From assembly GCF_026781265.1 (NCBI RefSeq), contig NZ_JAKUVC010000002.1, forward strand, positions 186,001-250,000: a stretch of 64,000 nucleotides of DNA, written 5' to 3'. The stretch is from Streptococcus sanguinis (GTDB lineage: Bacteria; Bacillota; Bacilli; Lactobacillales; Streptococcaceae). A program made the translations under genes and the position numbers. Shown one piece after another: positions 45,554 through 54,497 of the stretch (position 1 is the first letter of the stretch; each line of letters begins with the position of its first letter). The notes below the pieces were generated by a model, which was given only the letters and a program-made list of their open reading frames with translations, did not search any database and had not been told where the DNA came from.

Positions 45554-46494
45554 TTAAGAAAATAATTAGTGTACTGTTTTCTATTCTCGCATTATTTATT
45601 TTGTCAGCATGCAACAACAGTGTAGATCATGATTTAAGTAGTACGGCTATATCAAATATTAGTTCCGTAATAGAAGCTGCAGGACTAGAAGCAGAAGGAT
45701 ACTCGACTGCTGATACTTTTGGCTATCAGGGATTTCCGTTTTACGTTGAAGGAAACAAAAAATTTGTTGATGTCTATGTGGATTTTGAAAAAGATTATGT
45801 TCAGAAAACTCCAGTCCTCAGATACAACCCGAGACTTAAAGAAGTTGAGAATAAAATTTTCTTTGGTTTGGCCAAGAAAAAAGTCTATCGTTTAGAAATG
45901 GAGTATGTTTCTGGCGATGACAATTATGATAGACTTGAAGAAGCATACAATAGATTGCTTCAAAGTGATAGCTTGACTTCTACATTTTTGAGCAAAGATA
46001 TGATTAGACAGCTTTATATTAAAAACTCAATTGAATTGGACTCCTTTGACTCAAGTTATTCTTTGGTGCCACAAGAAGAATATAGTGGCAACCCAGAAAC
46101 TCATCTTGAAGAACAAGAAAAAAGAGAAGCAATTTTGAAAACAGATGTCAAAGAACTAGCTCCGTTAATCAAGGACTTAGACCTAAGTAGAGCAAATAAA
46201 CTAGATGAAGATTTGCTTACTCTTAATCGCGATATACTCTCAAAAAGAGTTGCTGACAATCGTTCGACTTTTAGTATTCATATAAGCATTGATATAGAAC
46301 AAGTACGAAAACAAAACCTACAATTAGCTAATGAAGATATTGACAATTGGACAGACTCTGATTTTGAATACTTACTTGTTCAAATACTTCAAATCGATAA
46401 ACTACCTAGGAATACAGAAGTGGGCTTTGGCATAAGTTACGAAGACAATAGTCATCTGTATGCTTATAAGACATTCAGTTTTGTTAAACAATAA
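45550..46494 (+). CDS. Hypothetical lipoprotein
   Basis: A 314-residue protein with a signal peptide (MIKKIISVLFSILALFILSAC) and lipobox LSAC, so it is predicted to be lipid-anchored on the outer surface. The rest is charged and has no recognisable domain. It starts at GTG, overlapping the previous stop, with GGAGGAG about 12 bases upstream. It is more AT-rich and less codon-biased than topA or trmFO on either side. The pairing with a cytosolic nucleotidyltransferase-fold protein is unexplained. Confidence 0.75.
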   Translation: MIKKIISVLFSILALFILSACNNSVDHDLSSTAISNISSVIEAAGLEAEGYSTADTFGYQGFPFYVEGNKKFVDVYVDFEKDYVQKTPVLRYNPRLKEVENKIFFGLAKKKVYRLEMEYVSGDDNYDRLEEAYNRLLQSDSLTSTFLSKDMIRQLYIKNSIELDSFDSSYSLVPQEEYSGNPETHLEEQEKREAILKTDVKELAPLIKDLDLSRANKLDEDLLTLNRDILSKRVADNRSTFSIHISIDIEQVRKQNLQLANEDIDNWTDSDFEYLLVQILQIDKLPRNTEVGFGISYEDNSHLYAYKTFSFVKQ

Positions 46495-46500
46495 TTTTGG

Positions 46501-46535
46501 AAAGACATTCAGGAATTCTCCTGTCTGTCTTTTTT
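46501..46535 (+). terminator. Terminator after the lipoprotein gene
   Basis: AAAGACA and TGTCTTT pair outside an AGGA/TCCT inner stem, followed by a T-run. A TATAAT for trmFO lies at about 46549. Confidence 0.78.
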
Positions 46536-46594
46536 ACTATCTTTTTGTTATAATGGTCAGAGTGAAAATCTAGAAATATCCAAGGGAGAGTATC

Positions 46595-47929
46595 ATGTCA
46601 TCATCCTATATCAATGTTATCGGTGCTGGTCTGGCTGGCAGTGAAGCAGCTTACCAGATTGCCAAGCGTGGCATCCCAGTCAAACTCTATGAAATGCGGG
46701 GTGTTAAGTCAACGCCTCAGCACAAAACTGCGGACTTTGCAGAACTGGTCTGCTCTAACTCTTTGCGAGGAGATGCGCTGACCAATGCAGTTGGTCTGCT
46801 AAAGGAAGAAATGCGGCGGTTGGACTCGGTCATTTTAAAAGCTGCAGAAGCGACTCGGGTGCCAGCAGGTGGTGCCCTAGCGGTTGATAGAGAAGTTTTT
46901 TCTCAGATGGTAACGGAACTAGTGAGCAACCATCCATTGATTGAGGTCATTCGTGAAGAAATCACTGAAATTCCAGAGGGTGACATCACAGTCATTGCGA
47001 CAGGACCCTTGACCAGCGATATTTTGGCAGAAAAAATCCACATGCTCAATGAAGGCGACGGTTTTTATTTTTACGACGCAGCAGCGCCAATCATTGACGT
47101 CAATACTATTGATATGACCAAGGTATATCTCAAATCCCGCTATGATAAGGGCGAAGCTGCCTATCTCAACGCGCCAATGACTAAGCAAGAATTTATGGAT
47201 TTCCATGATGCTTTGGTCAATGCTGAGGAAGCACCGCTCAATTCCTTTGAAAAAGAAAAATACTTTGAAGGCTGTATGCCTATTGAAGTTATGGCTAAGC
47301 GGGGCATTAAAACAATGCTTTATGGACCGATGAAGCCGGTTGGTTTAGAATATCCCGATGACTACCAAGGACCTCGAGATGGTGAATATAAGACGCCATA
47401 CGCTGTAGTGCAGCTTCGTCAGGACAATGCAGCAGGCAGTCTTTACAACATTGTCGGCTTCCAGACTCATCTCAAATGGGGCGAGCAAAAGCGGGTCTTT
47501 CAGATGATTCCTGGTCTTGAGAATGCAGAATTTGTCCGCTATGGAGTTATGCATCGAAACTCCTATATGGACTCTCCAAATCTGCTAGAACAGACTTTCC
47601 GCTCTAAGAAACAGCCAAATCTTTTCTTTGCAGGTCAAATGACTGGAGTTGAAGGGTATGTCGAGTCAGCGGCTTCTGGTCTAGTTGCTGGTATTAACGC
47701 TGCTCGACTCTTCAAGGGAGAAGAAGCACTTGTCTTTCCAGAAACAACAGCAATCGGTAGCCTGCCACACTATGTTACCCACGCTGACAGCAAGCATTTC
47801 CAACCCATGAATGTCAATTTTGGCATTATCAAAGAGCTGGACGGCCCTCGGATTCGTGATAAGAAGGAACGCTATGAGAAAATCGCTGAGCGAGCCTTGC
47901 AGGATTTACAGCCTTATTTGGATAAATAA
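46595..47929 (+). CDS. trmFO: Methylenetetrahydrofolate-tRNA (uracil-5-)-methyltransferase
   Basis: Flavoprotein that methylates U54 of tRNA (T-loop ribothymidine) with carbon from methylenetetrahydrofolate. At 444 residues it is standard. The FAD site is [21 protein letters not shown] (residues 5-25). The family signatures [15 protein letters not shown], with the catalytic Cys, and [15 protein letters not shown] are clear. [21 protein letters not shown] completes the FAD site. In Gram-positive bacteria trmFO commonly sits near topA, as here, though two genes have come between. It has its own promoter and terminator. Confidence 0.96.
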   Translation: MSSSYINVIGAGLAGSEAAYQIAKRGIPVKLYEMRGVKSTPQHKTADFAELVCSNSLRGDALTNAVGLLKEEMRRLDSVILKAAEATRVPAGGALAVDREVFSQMVTELVSNHPLIEVIREEITEIPEGDITVIATGPLTSDILAEKIHMLNEGDGFYFYDAAAPIIDVNTIDMTKVYLKSRYDKGEAAYLNAPMTKQEFMDFHDALVNAEEAPLNSFEKEKYFEGCMPIEVMAKRGIKTMLYGPMKPVGLEYPDDYQGPRDGEYKTPYAVVQLRQDNAAGSLYNIVGFQTHLKWGEQKRVFQMIPGLENAEFVRYGVMHRNSYMDSPNLLEQTFRSKKQPNLFFAGQMTGVEGYVESAASGLVAGINAARLFKGEEALVFPETTAIGSLPHYVTHADSKHFQPMNVNFGIIKELDGPRIRDKKERYEKIAERALQDLQPYLDK

Positions 47930-47962
47930 TCTATTTTCTATCATTATCTAATAAAAATCATT

Positions 47963-47989
47963 AAAAAGTTAGGAAATTCCTAACTTTTT
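47963..47989 (+). terminator. Terminator after trmFO
   Basis: AAAAAGTTAGG and CCTAACTTTTT form an 11-bp perfect stem with an AAATT loop. Confidence 0.9.
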
Positions 47990-48043
47990 GCTTAATTTGT
48001 GATATAATAAATAAAAATTTTGAAAATAGAAAGTTTTCTGAAA

Positions 48044-48868
48044 ATGAATAAATCCTATTTTTACCTTGAAATGAAAACACATGAGTTGGTCGTTCCTTAT
48101 ACTAAGCAAAAACGCCGTGTCCGCGTCTTGCTTCCAAAGAACTATAGCCAAGATACAAACAAGACCTATCCGGTCGTTTATTTTCACGACGGACAAAATG
48201 TTCTTTATAGCAAGGAATCTTTCAGCGGCCATTCGTGGAAGGTGATTCCGACAATCAAACGTAATCCAGATATTGAAAAAATGATTGTTGTGGCTATTGA
48301 CAACGATGGCCAAGGGCGGATGAATGAGTATTCAGCTTGGAAGTTCCAAGAGTCCAATATTCCCGGTATTCAGTTTGGCGGCAAGGGAACGGAGTATGCG
48401 GAGTTTGTCATGGAAGTCGTCAAGCCTTTCATTGACCAGCATTATCGGACCAAGTCGGATCGGCTGCATACGGCTATGATTGGCTCTTCTCTTGGAGGAA
48501 ATATCAGCCAGTTTATCGGTGTTGAATACCAAGATCAGATTGGCTGTTTGGGAATTTTTTCATCAGCTAATTGGCTGCATCAGGAAGCCTTTGACCGTTA
48601 TATTGAGAGAAAGAAACTTCAGGTAGACCAACGAGTTTTCATTTATGTTGGGACGGAAGAGGCTGATGATACAGATAAGACATTGATGGCTGGCAATATC
48701 AAGCAGGCCTATATCGATTCATCGCTCAGTTATTTCCGACAGCTTCTTGTGTCTGGGGTAGATTTAGCCAATATCCAGATTAAGATCCAGTCTGGAGCTA
48801 TTCACAACGAGATCGCTTGGGCGGAGCACTTGCCAGACTGTTTCCGTTTTATCGGCGAAAAATGGTAA
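48044..48868 (+). CDS. Alpha/beta hydrolase, esterase D-like
   Basis: A 274-residue esterase-fold protein. The nucleophile elbow is GSSLGGN (about residue 150), preceded by FHDGQNVLY and VAIDNDGQGRMNEYS. The probable catalytic His is in SGAIHNEIAWAEHLPD near the C-terminus. The family (esterase D/IroE-like) hydrolyses carboxylic or peptide-linked esters. TATAAT lies at about 48003; I start at the ATG at 48044 (MNKSYFYLEMKTHEL), which has only a weak AGAAAG. ATG at 48071 is an alternative. A second esterase follows after 32 bases. Confidence 0.8.
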   Translation: MNKSYFYLEMKTHELVVPYTKQKRRVRVLLPKNYSQDTNKTYPVVYFHDGQNVLYSKESFSGHSWKVIPTIKRNPDIEKMIVVAIDNDGQGRMNEYSAWKFQESNIPGIQFGGKGTEYAEFVMEVVKPFIDQHYRTKSDRLHTAMIGSSLGGNISQFIGVEYQDQIGCLGIFSSANWLHQEAFDRYIERKKLQVDQRVFIYVGTEEADDTDKTLMAGNIKQAYIDSSLSYFRQLLVSGVDLANIQIKIQSGAIHNEIAWAEHLPDCFRFIGEKW

Positions 48869-48900
48869 GCTAGTCAAACACTAAGAAAGAGGTAGAAACT

Positions 48901-49641
48901 ATGCATGTAGAATTTTTAAGTCATTGGAGCGGTAATCTAGGCCGTGAAATGTATGTCAATCGCTATGGCCATGCCGGGCTTCCTATTATAGTCTTTGCAT
49001 CATCAGGCGGCAGCCACAATGAGTATGCTGACTTTGGGATGATTGAAGCCTGCGCTGGCTTTATTGAGGCAGGTAAGGTTCAGTTTTTCACTCTCAGCAG
49101 CGTTGATAGTGAGAGCTGGCTGGCGGACTGGAAGCATCCTCACGACCGAGCAGAAATGCATCGTGCCTATGAACGTTATGTCATTGAAGAAGCGATTCCA
49201 TTTGTCAAGCATAAGACAGGCTGGTTTGACCCTATGATGACGACAGGCTGCTCTATGGGCGCTTATCATGCTGTTAATTTCTTCCTGCAGCATCCAGATG
49301 TTTTCAATAAAGTGATTGCCCTTAGTGGTGTCTATGATGCACGTTTCTTTGTCGGTGACAATTTGAATGACGAAGTAATTTATCAAAACTCGCCAGCTGA
49401 CTATATCTGGAACCAAAATGATGGCTGGTTTATTGACCGCTATCGACAGGCGGATATTATCGTTTGTACTGGCTTGGGCGACTGGGAGCAGGATGGCCTT
49501 CCTTCCTTCTACACGCTGAAAGAAGCTTTTGATCATAAGAATATTCCAGCTTGGTTTGCTGAATGGGGCCACGATGTTTCCCATGACTGGGTTTGGTGGC
49601 GTAAGCAAATGCCTTATTTCCTTAATGAACTCAATCTTTAA
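48901..49641 (+). CDS. Esterase-family alpha/beta hydrolase
   Basis: A 246-residue alpha/beta hydrolase. The nucleophile elbow is TGCSMGAYHAVNF (about residues 115-127). The N-terminal oxyanion region is VFASSGGSHNEYADFGM, and the C-terminal HDVSHDWVWWRKQMPYFLNEL carries the His. It is distinct from the esterase before it and closer to the group labelled esterase family or PHB-depolymerase-like. AAAGAGG precedes the ATG. The ATP-grasp gene begins 12 bases later, so these genes work as one unit. Confidence 0.82.
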   Translation: MHVEFLSHWSGNLGREMYVNRYGHAGLPIIVFASSGGSHNEYADFGMIEACAGFIEAGKVQFFTLSSVDSESWLADWKHPHDRAEMHRAYERYVIEEAIPFVKHKTGWFDPMMTTGCSMGAYHAVNFFLQHPDVFNKVIALSGVYDARFFVGDNLNDEVIYQNSPADYIWNQNDGWFIDRYRQADIIVCTGLGDWEQDGLPSFYTLKEAFDHKNIPAWFAEWGHDVSHDWVWWRKQMPYFLNELNL

Positions 49642-49653
49642 AGGAGGTTTCCT

Positions 49654-50820
49654 ATGAATTATATCGTTATTTCTCCCTACTATCCGCAAAATTTTCAGCA
49701 GTTTACGGTTGAACTGGCTAACAAAGGAATCACCGTTCTGGGAATTGGTCAGGAGCCTTATGACCAGCTAGACCAGCCTTTGAAGGATTCATTGACTGAA
49801 TATTTCAGAGTAGGAAATCTTGAAAATCTTGACGAAGTAAAAAGAGCTGTGGCCTTTCTTTTCTACAAGCATGGGCCTATCGATCGGATTGAGTCTCATA
49901 ATGAATACTGGCTGGAACTGGACGCTGAGTTGCGGGAGCAATTCAATGTTTTTGGAGCAAAACCCAAAGACTTGAAAAAGACCAAGTTCAAATCAGAGAT
50001 GAAGAAACTCTTTAAAAAAGCAGGTGTTCCAGTCGTACCCGGTCAGATTGTCAACACAGAAGCTGGGGCTGATTTGGCTGTCAAGAAACTTGGGCTGCCT
50101 TTGATTGCCAAGCCTGATAATGGAGTGGGAGCAGCTGCGACCTTTAAATTGGAAACAGCAGAAGATGTCGAACGATTCAAGCAAGAATGGGATCATCAGA
50201 CAGCTTATTTCTTTGAAAAGTTTGTCCAGTCTGGCGAAATCTGTACTTTTGATGGTTTGGTAGATAAGGACGGTCAGATCGTCTTTGCAACCACCTTTGA
50301 CTATGCGCATACACCGCTGGATTTGATGATGTATAAGATGGACAATTCCTACTACGTTCTCAAGGATATGGATCCAAAACTGCGTGCTTATGGAGAAGCG
50401 ATTGTCAAAATCTTCGGCATGAAAGAACGTTTTTTCCATATTGAGTTCTTCCGTGAAGGTGATGATTATGTAGCCATTGAGTACAATAACCGTCCAGCCG
50501 TTGGCTTTACCATTGATGTCTATAATTTCGCTCACTCAATCGATCTTTACAGAGGCTATGCAGCGATTGTAGCTGGAGAGCCTTTCCCAGCTGCCCACAT
50601 GGAGCCCTTGTTCTGTCTGGCAACCTCACGCCGTGCATCAACGAACTATGCTTACCCTGAAGCTGACTTGCTGGAGAAATATAGAGATAACTTCAAGGTC
50701 AAGAAAGACATGCCAGCTGCATTTGCGGAGCTGCAAGGTGACTATCTCTATATGCTGACAACACCAAGCCGCGAGCAGATGGAGCAGATGATTGCAGATT
50801 TTGCTAAACAGGCAGATTAA
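49654..50820 (+). CDS. ATP-grasp domain protein
   Basis: A 388-residue ATP-grasp ligase. KKTKFKSEMKKLFKKAGVPVVPG (about residues 109-131) is the start of the ATP-grasp fold. LPLIAKPDNGVGAAATFKL holds the ATP-binding Lys and Gly-rich loop. FFHIEFFREGDDYVAIEYNNRPAVGFTID carries the metal-binding Glu/Asn residues. The overall shape resembles carbamoyl-phosphate-synthase-like or biotin-carboxylase-like ligases, but there is no biotin-carboxylase partner. Such enzymes form a C-N bond with an acyl phosphate. AAAGGAGG precedes the ATG. Substrate unknown. Confidence 0.85.
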   Translation: MNYIVISPYYPQNFQQFTVELANKGITVLGIGQEPYDQLDQPLKDSLTEYFRVGNLENLDEVKRAVAFLFYKHGPIDRIESHNEYWLELDAELREQFNVFGAKPKDLKKTKFKSEMKKLFKKAGVPVVPGQIVNTEAGADLAVKKLGLPLIAKPDNGVGAAATFKLETAEDVERFKQEWDHQTAYFFEKFVQSGEICTFDGLVDKDGQIVFATTFDYAHTPLDLMMYKMDNSYYVLKDMDPKLRAYGEAIVKIFGMKERFFHIEFFREGDDYVAIEYNNRPAVGFTIDVYNFAHSIDLYRGYAAIVAGEPFPAAHMEPLFCLATSRRASTNYAYPEADLLEKYRDNFKVKKDMPAAFAELQGDYLYMLTTPSREQMEQMIADFAKQAD

Positions 50821-50918
50821 TCAGAGGCATGCTCTGCTATTATTTTCGTATAACAGTTTCAAAATAGTAAAAACTACTCTAGCACAAAAAGTTTGTGAAA
50901 TTCCTATTTTGGTGCCTT

Positions 50919-50950
50919 AAACCAGTTTATCCAATGGATTGACTGGTTTT
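50919..50950 (+). terminator. Terminator before the pyruvate dehydrogenase operon
   Basis: AAACCAGT and ACTGGTTT pair, with ATCC-aat-GGAT inside, followed by TTTTC. Confidence 0.85.
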
Positions 50951-50979
50951 TCTTTGTGAAATGCAAGTGAGCAGAAGTT

Positions 50980-51008
50980 TTGACAGTGCTTACAGCTTTA
51001 GATAAAAT
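50980..51008 (+). promoter_or_regulatory. Promoter of the pyruvate/acetoin dehydrogenase operon
   Basis: TTGACA, 17 bases and TAAAAT, 36 bases before the E1-alpha start. Two copies of TTTGTGAAAT lie upstream at 50892 and 50953, each like one half of a Rex site. Confidence 0.7.
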
Positions 51009-51044
51009 TAAAGTAGTAAATATTATGCTTAGAAAGGCAAAAAA

Positions 51045-52013
51045 ATGGCAACTTTAGATAAAGATCTTTTGTTAGAGATGTTCCGTAAGATGGAAGAAAT
51101 TCGTCGTATGGACTTAAAAATTGCTCAACTTGTAAAAAAAGGAAAGGTTCCTGGAATGACTCACTTCTCGGTGGGTGAGGAAGCAGCCAATGTCGGTGCT
51201 ATGCTAGCCTTAAATGAGGATGATTTACTGACTTCTAATCACCGGGGACACGGTCAAGCTATCGCCAAAGGAATCAACCTCAACGAAATGATGGCGGAAA
51301 TCCTAGGGAAATACACCGGAACCTGTAAAGGAAAAGGCGGCTCTATGCACATTGCTGACCTAGATGCCGGAAACCTTGGTGCTAATGGTATCGTAGGCGG
51401 TGGCATGGGAATTGCTGTCGGAGCAGCTCTGACCCAGCAAATGCATAAGACAGGCAAGATTGTTGTCTGCTTCTTTGGTGACGGTGCTACCAACGAAGGT
51501 GTCTTCCACGAAGCGGTCAACATGGCTTCTATCTGGAATCTGCCAGTAATTTTCTATTGTATCAATAATGGCTATGGTATTTCTGCCGACATCAAGAAAA
51601 TGACCAATGTAGAGCACATCCACGAGCGTAGTGCAGCTTATGGCATTCCAGGTATGTTCATCGAAGATGGTAATAATGTTCTGGATGTCTATGAAGGCTT
51701 CCAAAAGGCTGTCGAGCATGTTCGCAGTGGTAAAGGACCTGTCTTAATTGAGAGCGTGACCTATCGTTGGTTGGGACACTCTTCCTCTGACCCAGGTAAA
51801 TACCGTACTCGTGAAGAAGTGGAAGAATGGAAGAAGAAGGATCCAATCGAAAATCTTCGTAAATACTTGCTGGAAAACAAGATTGCAAGCGAGGAAGAGC
51901 TGGAAGCTATCCAAGCTGGAGTAAAAGAAGCAGTAGAAGCGTCTGTGAAGTTTGCAGAAGAAAGTCCATTTCCTCCGCTTGAATCTGCCTTTGAAGATAT
52001 TTACGCAGACTAA
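51045..52013 (+). CDS. pdhA: Pyruvate/acetoin dehydrogenase E1 component, alpha subunit
   Basis: Thiamine-diphosphate subunit of the dehydrogenase complex that turns pyruvate (or acetoin) into the acetylated lipoyl intermediate. The 322-residue protein has the ThDP motif GDGATNEGVFHEAVNMASIWNLPVIFYCINN near residue 144. The conserved SNHRGHGQAIAKG, GKGGSMH and TYRWLGHSSSDPGKYR phosphorylation-loop-like segment are also present. Streptococcal genomes label the operon acoABCL or pdhABCD. No acetoin-specific regulator is next to it, so pyruvate is the more likely substrate. E1-beta follows after 18 bases. Confidence 0.94.
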   Translation: MATLDKDLLLEMFRKMEEIRRMDLKIAQLVKKGKVPGMTHFSVGEEAANVGAMLALNEDDLLTSNHRGHGQAIAKGINLNEMMAEILGKYTGTCKGKGGSMHIADLDAGNLGANGIVGGGMGIAVGAALTQQMHKTGKIVVCFFGDGATNEGVFHEAVNMASIWNLPVIFYCINNGYGISADIKKMTNVEHIHERSAAYGIPGMFIEDGNNVLDVYEGFQKAVEHVRSGKGPVLIESVTYRWLGHSSSDPGKYRTREEVEEWKKKDPIENLRKYLLENKIASEEELEAIQAGVKEAVEASVKFAEESPFPPLESAFEDIYAD

Positions 52014-52031
52014 AGAGAGGAGAAAAAGAAA

Positions 52032-53024
52032 ATGGAAACTAAAACTATGTCTTTCCGTGACACCATTATCCTCGCTATGTCTGAGGAAATGCGTCGCGAT
52101 GAAAATGTACTCCTGATGGGAGAAGATGTCGGAGTCTTTGGTGGAGATTTCGGAACATCTGTTGGTATGCTGGAAGAGTTCGGGCCAGAGCGTGTTCGTG
52201 ACTGTCCGATTTCGGAAGCAGCGATTTCTGGAGCAGCAGCTGGAGCAGCTATGACAGGGCTGCGTCCAATCGTAGACATGACCTTTATGGACTTCTCTGT
52301 AATCGCCATGGATGCTATTGTCAACCAAGCCGCTAAAACGCGCTATATGTTTGGCGGAAAAGGACAAGTGCCAATGACTGTCCGTTGTGCAGCAGGTAAT
52401 GGAGTTAGCTCTGCAGCTCAACACTCTCAATCTTTGGAATCTTGGTTTACCCACATTCCAGGGCTTAAGGTAGTCGCTCCAGGAACTCCGGCAGATATGA
52501 AGGGGCTCCTTAAAGCTTCTATCCGAGACAACAACCCGGTCATTATCCTAGAATACAAGTCTGAATTTAACCAAAAAGGCGAGGTGCCACTAGATCCTGA
52601 GTATGTAATCCCACTCGGTGTAGGTGAAATCAAAAAAGAAGGTACCGATGTAACAGTTGTTACCTACGGAAAAATGCTTCGTCGTGTTATGCAGGCGGCG
52701 GAAGAATTGACAGAAGAAGGTATCTCTGTAGAAGTGGTTGACCCACGTACATTGGTGCCCCTTGATAAGGATATTATCATCAATTCTGTTAAGAAGACTG
52801 GTAAGGTTGTTCTGGTTAATGATGCCCACAAAACAAGTGGTTTCATTGGTGAAATTTCAGCGATTATTTCTGAGTCTGAAGCATTTGACTATCTAGATGC
52901 TCCAATCCGCCGCTGTGCAGGTGAAGATGTGCCAATGCCTTATGCACAGAACTTGGAAAACGCGATGATTCCGACCGTTGAAAGCATCAAAGACGCTATT
53001 CGGAAGACATATCATAAAGAATAA
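52032..53024 (+). CDS. pdhB: Pyruvate/acetoin dehydrogenase E1 component, beta subunit
   Basis: Forms the alpha2beta2 E1 heterotetramer with the upstream product. The 330-residue protein shows LMGEDVGVFGGDFGTSVGM near residue 30, with the ThDP-binding Glu. GLRPIVDMTFMDF, and the transketolase C-terminal domain with VVDPRTLVPLDKDII and LVNDAHKTSGF, follow. AGAGG precedes the ATG. A 351-base gap then separates it from E2. This is unusual for such an operon and is filled with hairpins. Confidence 0.95.
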   Translation: METKTMSFRDTIILAMSEEMRRDENVLLMGEDVGVFGGDFGTSVGMLEEFGPERVRDCPISEAAISGAAAGAAMTGLRPIVDMTFMDFSVIAMDAIVNQAAKTRYMFGGKGQVPMTVRCAAGNGVSSAAQHSQSLESWFTHIPGLKVVAPGTPADMKGLLKASIRDNNPVIILEYKSEFNQKGEVPLDPEYVIPLGVGEIKKEGTDVTVVTYGKMLRRVMQAAEELTEEGISVEVVDPRTLVPLDKDIIINSVKKTGKVVLVNDAHKTSGFIGEISAIISESEAFDYLDAPIRRCAGEDVPMPYAQNLENAMIPTVESIKDAIRKTYHKE

Positions 53025-53059
53025 GGTATAATAAAGAAAAGGCTTTCTCACGAATTAGA

Positions 53060-53081
53060 TTACATAAATTATTTTATGTAA
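53060..53081. promoter_or_regulatory. 22-bp palindrome, copy 2
   Basis: TTACATA-N8-TATGTAA, 35 bases past the E1-beta stop. Its arms extend to 14 base pairs (53055-53086), so it could also act as a strong RNA hairpin between pdhB and pdhC. There is no T-run behind it. Confidence 0.55.
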
Positions 53082-53099
53082 TCTAATCTTGTGTAGAGG

Positions 53100-53371
53100 G
53101 TCAAAGTAGCTAAAATTTTACAAATTACAGACAATCGTTATTCGGACCGATTTTATCCGATGAACGACTTAGTAAGTCTACTAGGTTGGTCGCAGATAGC
53201 GACAACCGTAGTAACTTGAGATACTTTTCGTATCTAAGTTACTTGTAGAGTTGAACATGGGCTAAAAGCTCGAAAAAAAGATAAATCTTCTTAGCTTCAT
53301 CGAAGCCTGCGTAGATTTCCTATTTTTCAGTCGCTTTTTTACGCCCTTAGTATCATAATTAGAATTGGAGA
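53100..53371 (+). repeat. Structured gap inside the operon; second copy of the parC-upstream element
   Basis: Between pdhB and pdhC lie four or more stems. A long imperfect one contains TCGGA/TCCGA (about 53137-53168). GGTTG-GTCGC pairs with GCGAC-AACC (about 53184-53207). GTAACTT-AGATAC pairs with GTATCT-AAGTTAC (about 53211-53242). The element GAAAAAAAGATAAATC...GATTTCCTATTTTTC lies at 53272-53328, with inner GCTTC/GAAGC. The last element, and the sequence on each side of it, is homologous to that before parC. No coding capacity was seen and no lipoyl-domain remnant was found. Confidence 0.65.
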
Positions 53372-53375
53372 GGTC

Positions 53376-54419
53376 ATGGCTGATGATAAGCTAAGAGCGA
53401 CTCCTGCAGCTAGAAAGTTAGCGGATGATTTGGGAATCAACCTCTATGATGTTTCTGGCTCAGGCGCAAACGGTCGTGTCCACAAAGAAGACGTGGAAAC
53501 TTATAAAGATACAAATGTGGTGCGTATTTCACCACTGGCAAAACGAATTGCTCAAGAACATAATATCGCTTGGCAAGAGATTCAAGGAACTGGTCATCGT
53601 GGCAAGATTATGAAGAAGGATGTTCTTGCCTTCTTGCCTGAGAATGTTGAGAGCGATACAATCAAATCTCCTGCTCAAATTGAAAAAGTGGAAGAAGTTC
53701 CTGATAATGTCACTCCTTACGGTGAAATTGAGCGTATTCCAATGACGCCGATGCGGAAGGTCATTGCTCAGCGAATGGTAGAATCTTACCTGACGGCGCC
53801 GACATTCACCCTTAACTATGATGTTGATATGACAGAAATGCTGGCCTTGCGTAAAAAAGTGCTGGAACCAATCATGGAAGCAACTGGCAAGAAAGTAACT
53901 GTCACAGACCTGCTTTCGCTAGCTGTTGTCAAGACATTGATGAAGCACCCTTATCTCAACTCGACTTTGACAGAGGATGGCAAAACCATTATCACACACA
54001 ACTATGTCAACCTTTCAATGGCAGTCGGTATGGATAATGGCCTGATGACACCAGTTGTCTACAATGCAGAAAAAATGAGCCTATCAGAGCTTGTGGTAGC
54101 CTTTAAAGATGTAATCGGACGCACCTTGGAAGGCAAGTTGGCTCCGAGCGAGCTGCAAAACTCAACTTTCACAATCAGTAACTTAGGTATGTTCGGCGTT
54201 CAGTCCTTTGGGCCAATCATCAACCAGCCAAACTCTGCTATCTTGGGTGTGAGCTCAACGGTAGAGAAACCTGTCGTTGTTAATGGCGAAATTGTTATCC
54301 GTCCAATTATGAGTCTGGGCTTGACCATTGACCACCGTGTAGTTGATGGAATGGCTGGAGCTAAGTTTATGAAAGATTTGAAGGCTTTGATTGAAGATCC
54401 AATTTCAATGTTGGTATAA
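53376..54419 (+). CDS. pdhC: Dihydrolipoamide acetyltransferase (E2) lacking a lipoyl domain
   Basis: Core acetyltransferase of the complex, transferring acetyl from lipoamide to CoA. The 347-residue protein begins directly with two tandem peripheral-subunit-binding domains: RATPAARKLADDLGI...KEDVETY (about 7-43) and RISPLAKRIAQEHNI...KKDVLAF (about 50-86). The catalytic domain starts near 115 (RIPMTPMRKVIAQRM) and has the active-site His320 in IDHRVVDG. No DKx-type lipoyl domain exists in the reading frame. GGAGAGG 7 bases before the ATG argues that the start is real. Its lipoyl partner is on E3. Confidence 0.93.
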   Translation: MADDKLRATPAARKLADDLGINLYDVSGSGANGRVHKEDVETYKDTNVVRISPLAKRIAQEHNIAWQEIQGTGHRGKIMKKDVLAFLPENVESDTIKSPAQIEKVEEVPDNVTPYGEIERIPMTPMRKVIAQRMVESYLTAPTFTLNYDVDMTEMLALRKKVLEPIMEATGKKVTVTDLLSLAVVKTLMKHPYLNSTLTEDGKTIITHNYVNLSMAVGMDNGLMTPVVYNAEKMSLSELVVAFKDVIGRTLEGKLAPSELQNSTFTISNLGMFGVQSFGPIINQPNSAILGVSSTVEKPVVVNGEIVIRPIMSLGLTIDHRVVDGMAGAKFMKDLKALIEDPISMLV

Positions 54420-54497
54420 GATTTTATTTTCTTTGCTATTCTAAAAAGCGAAGAAGCACTCAGCAAATGAAAAATTAAATTAGAAAAGGAAAGAAAA

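Noticed and set aside
53376..53520. pdhC as a 5'-truncated E2 that lost its lipoyl domain by mutation
   Set aside because: It has a proper ribosome-binding site and ATG, no domain remnant in the gap in any frame, and the same architecture is known in related streptococci.
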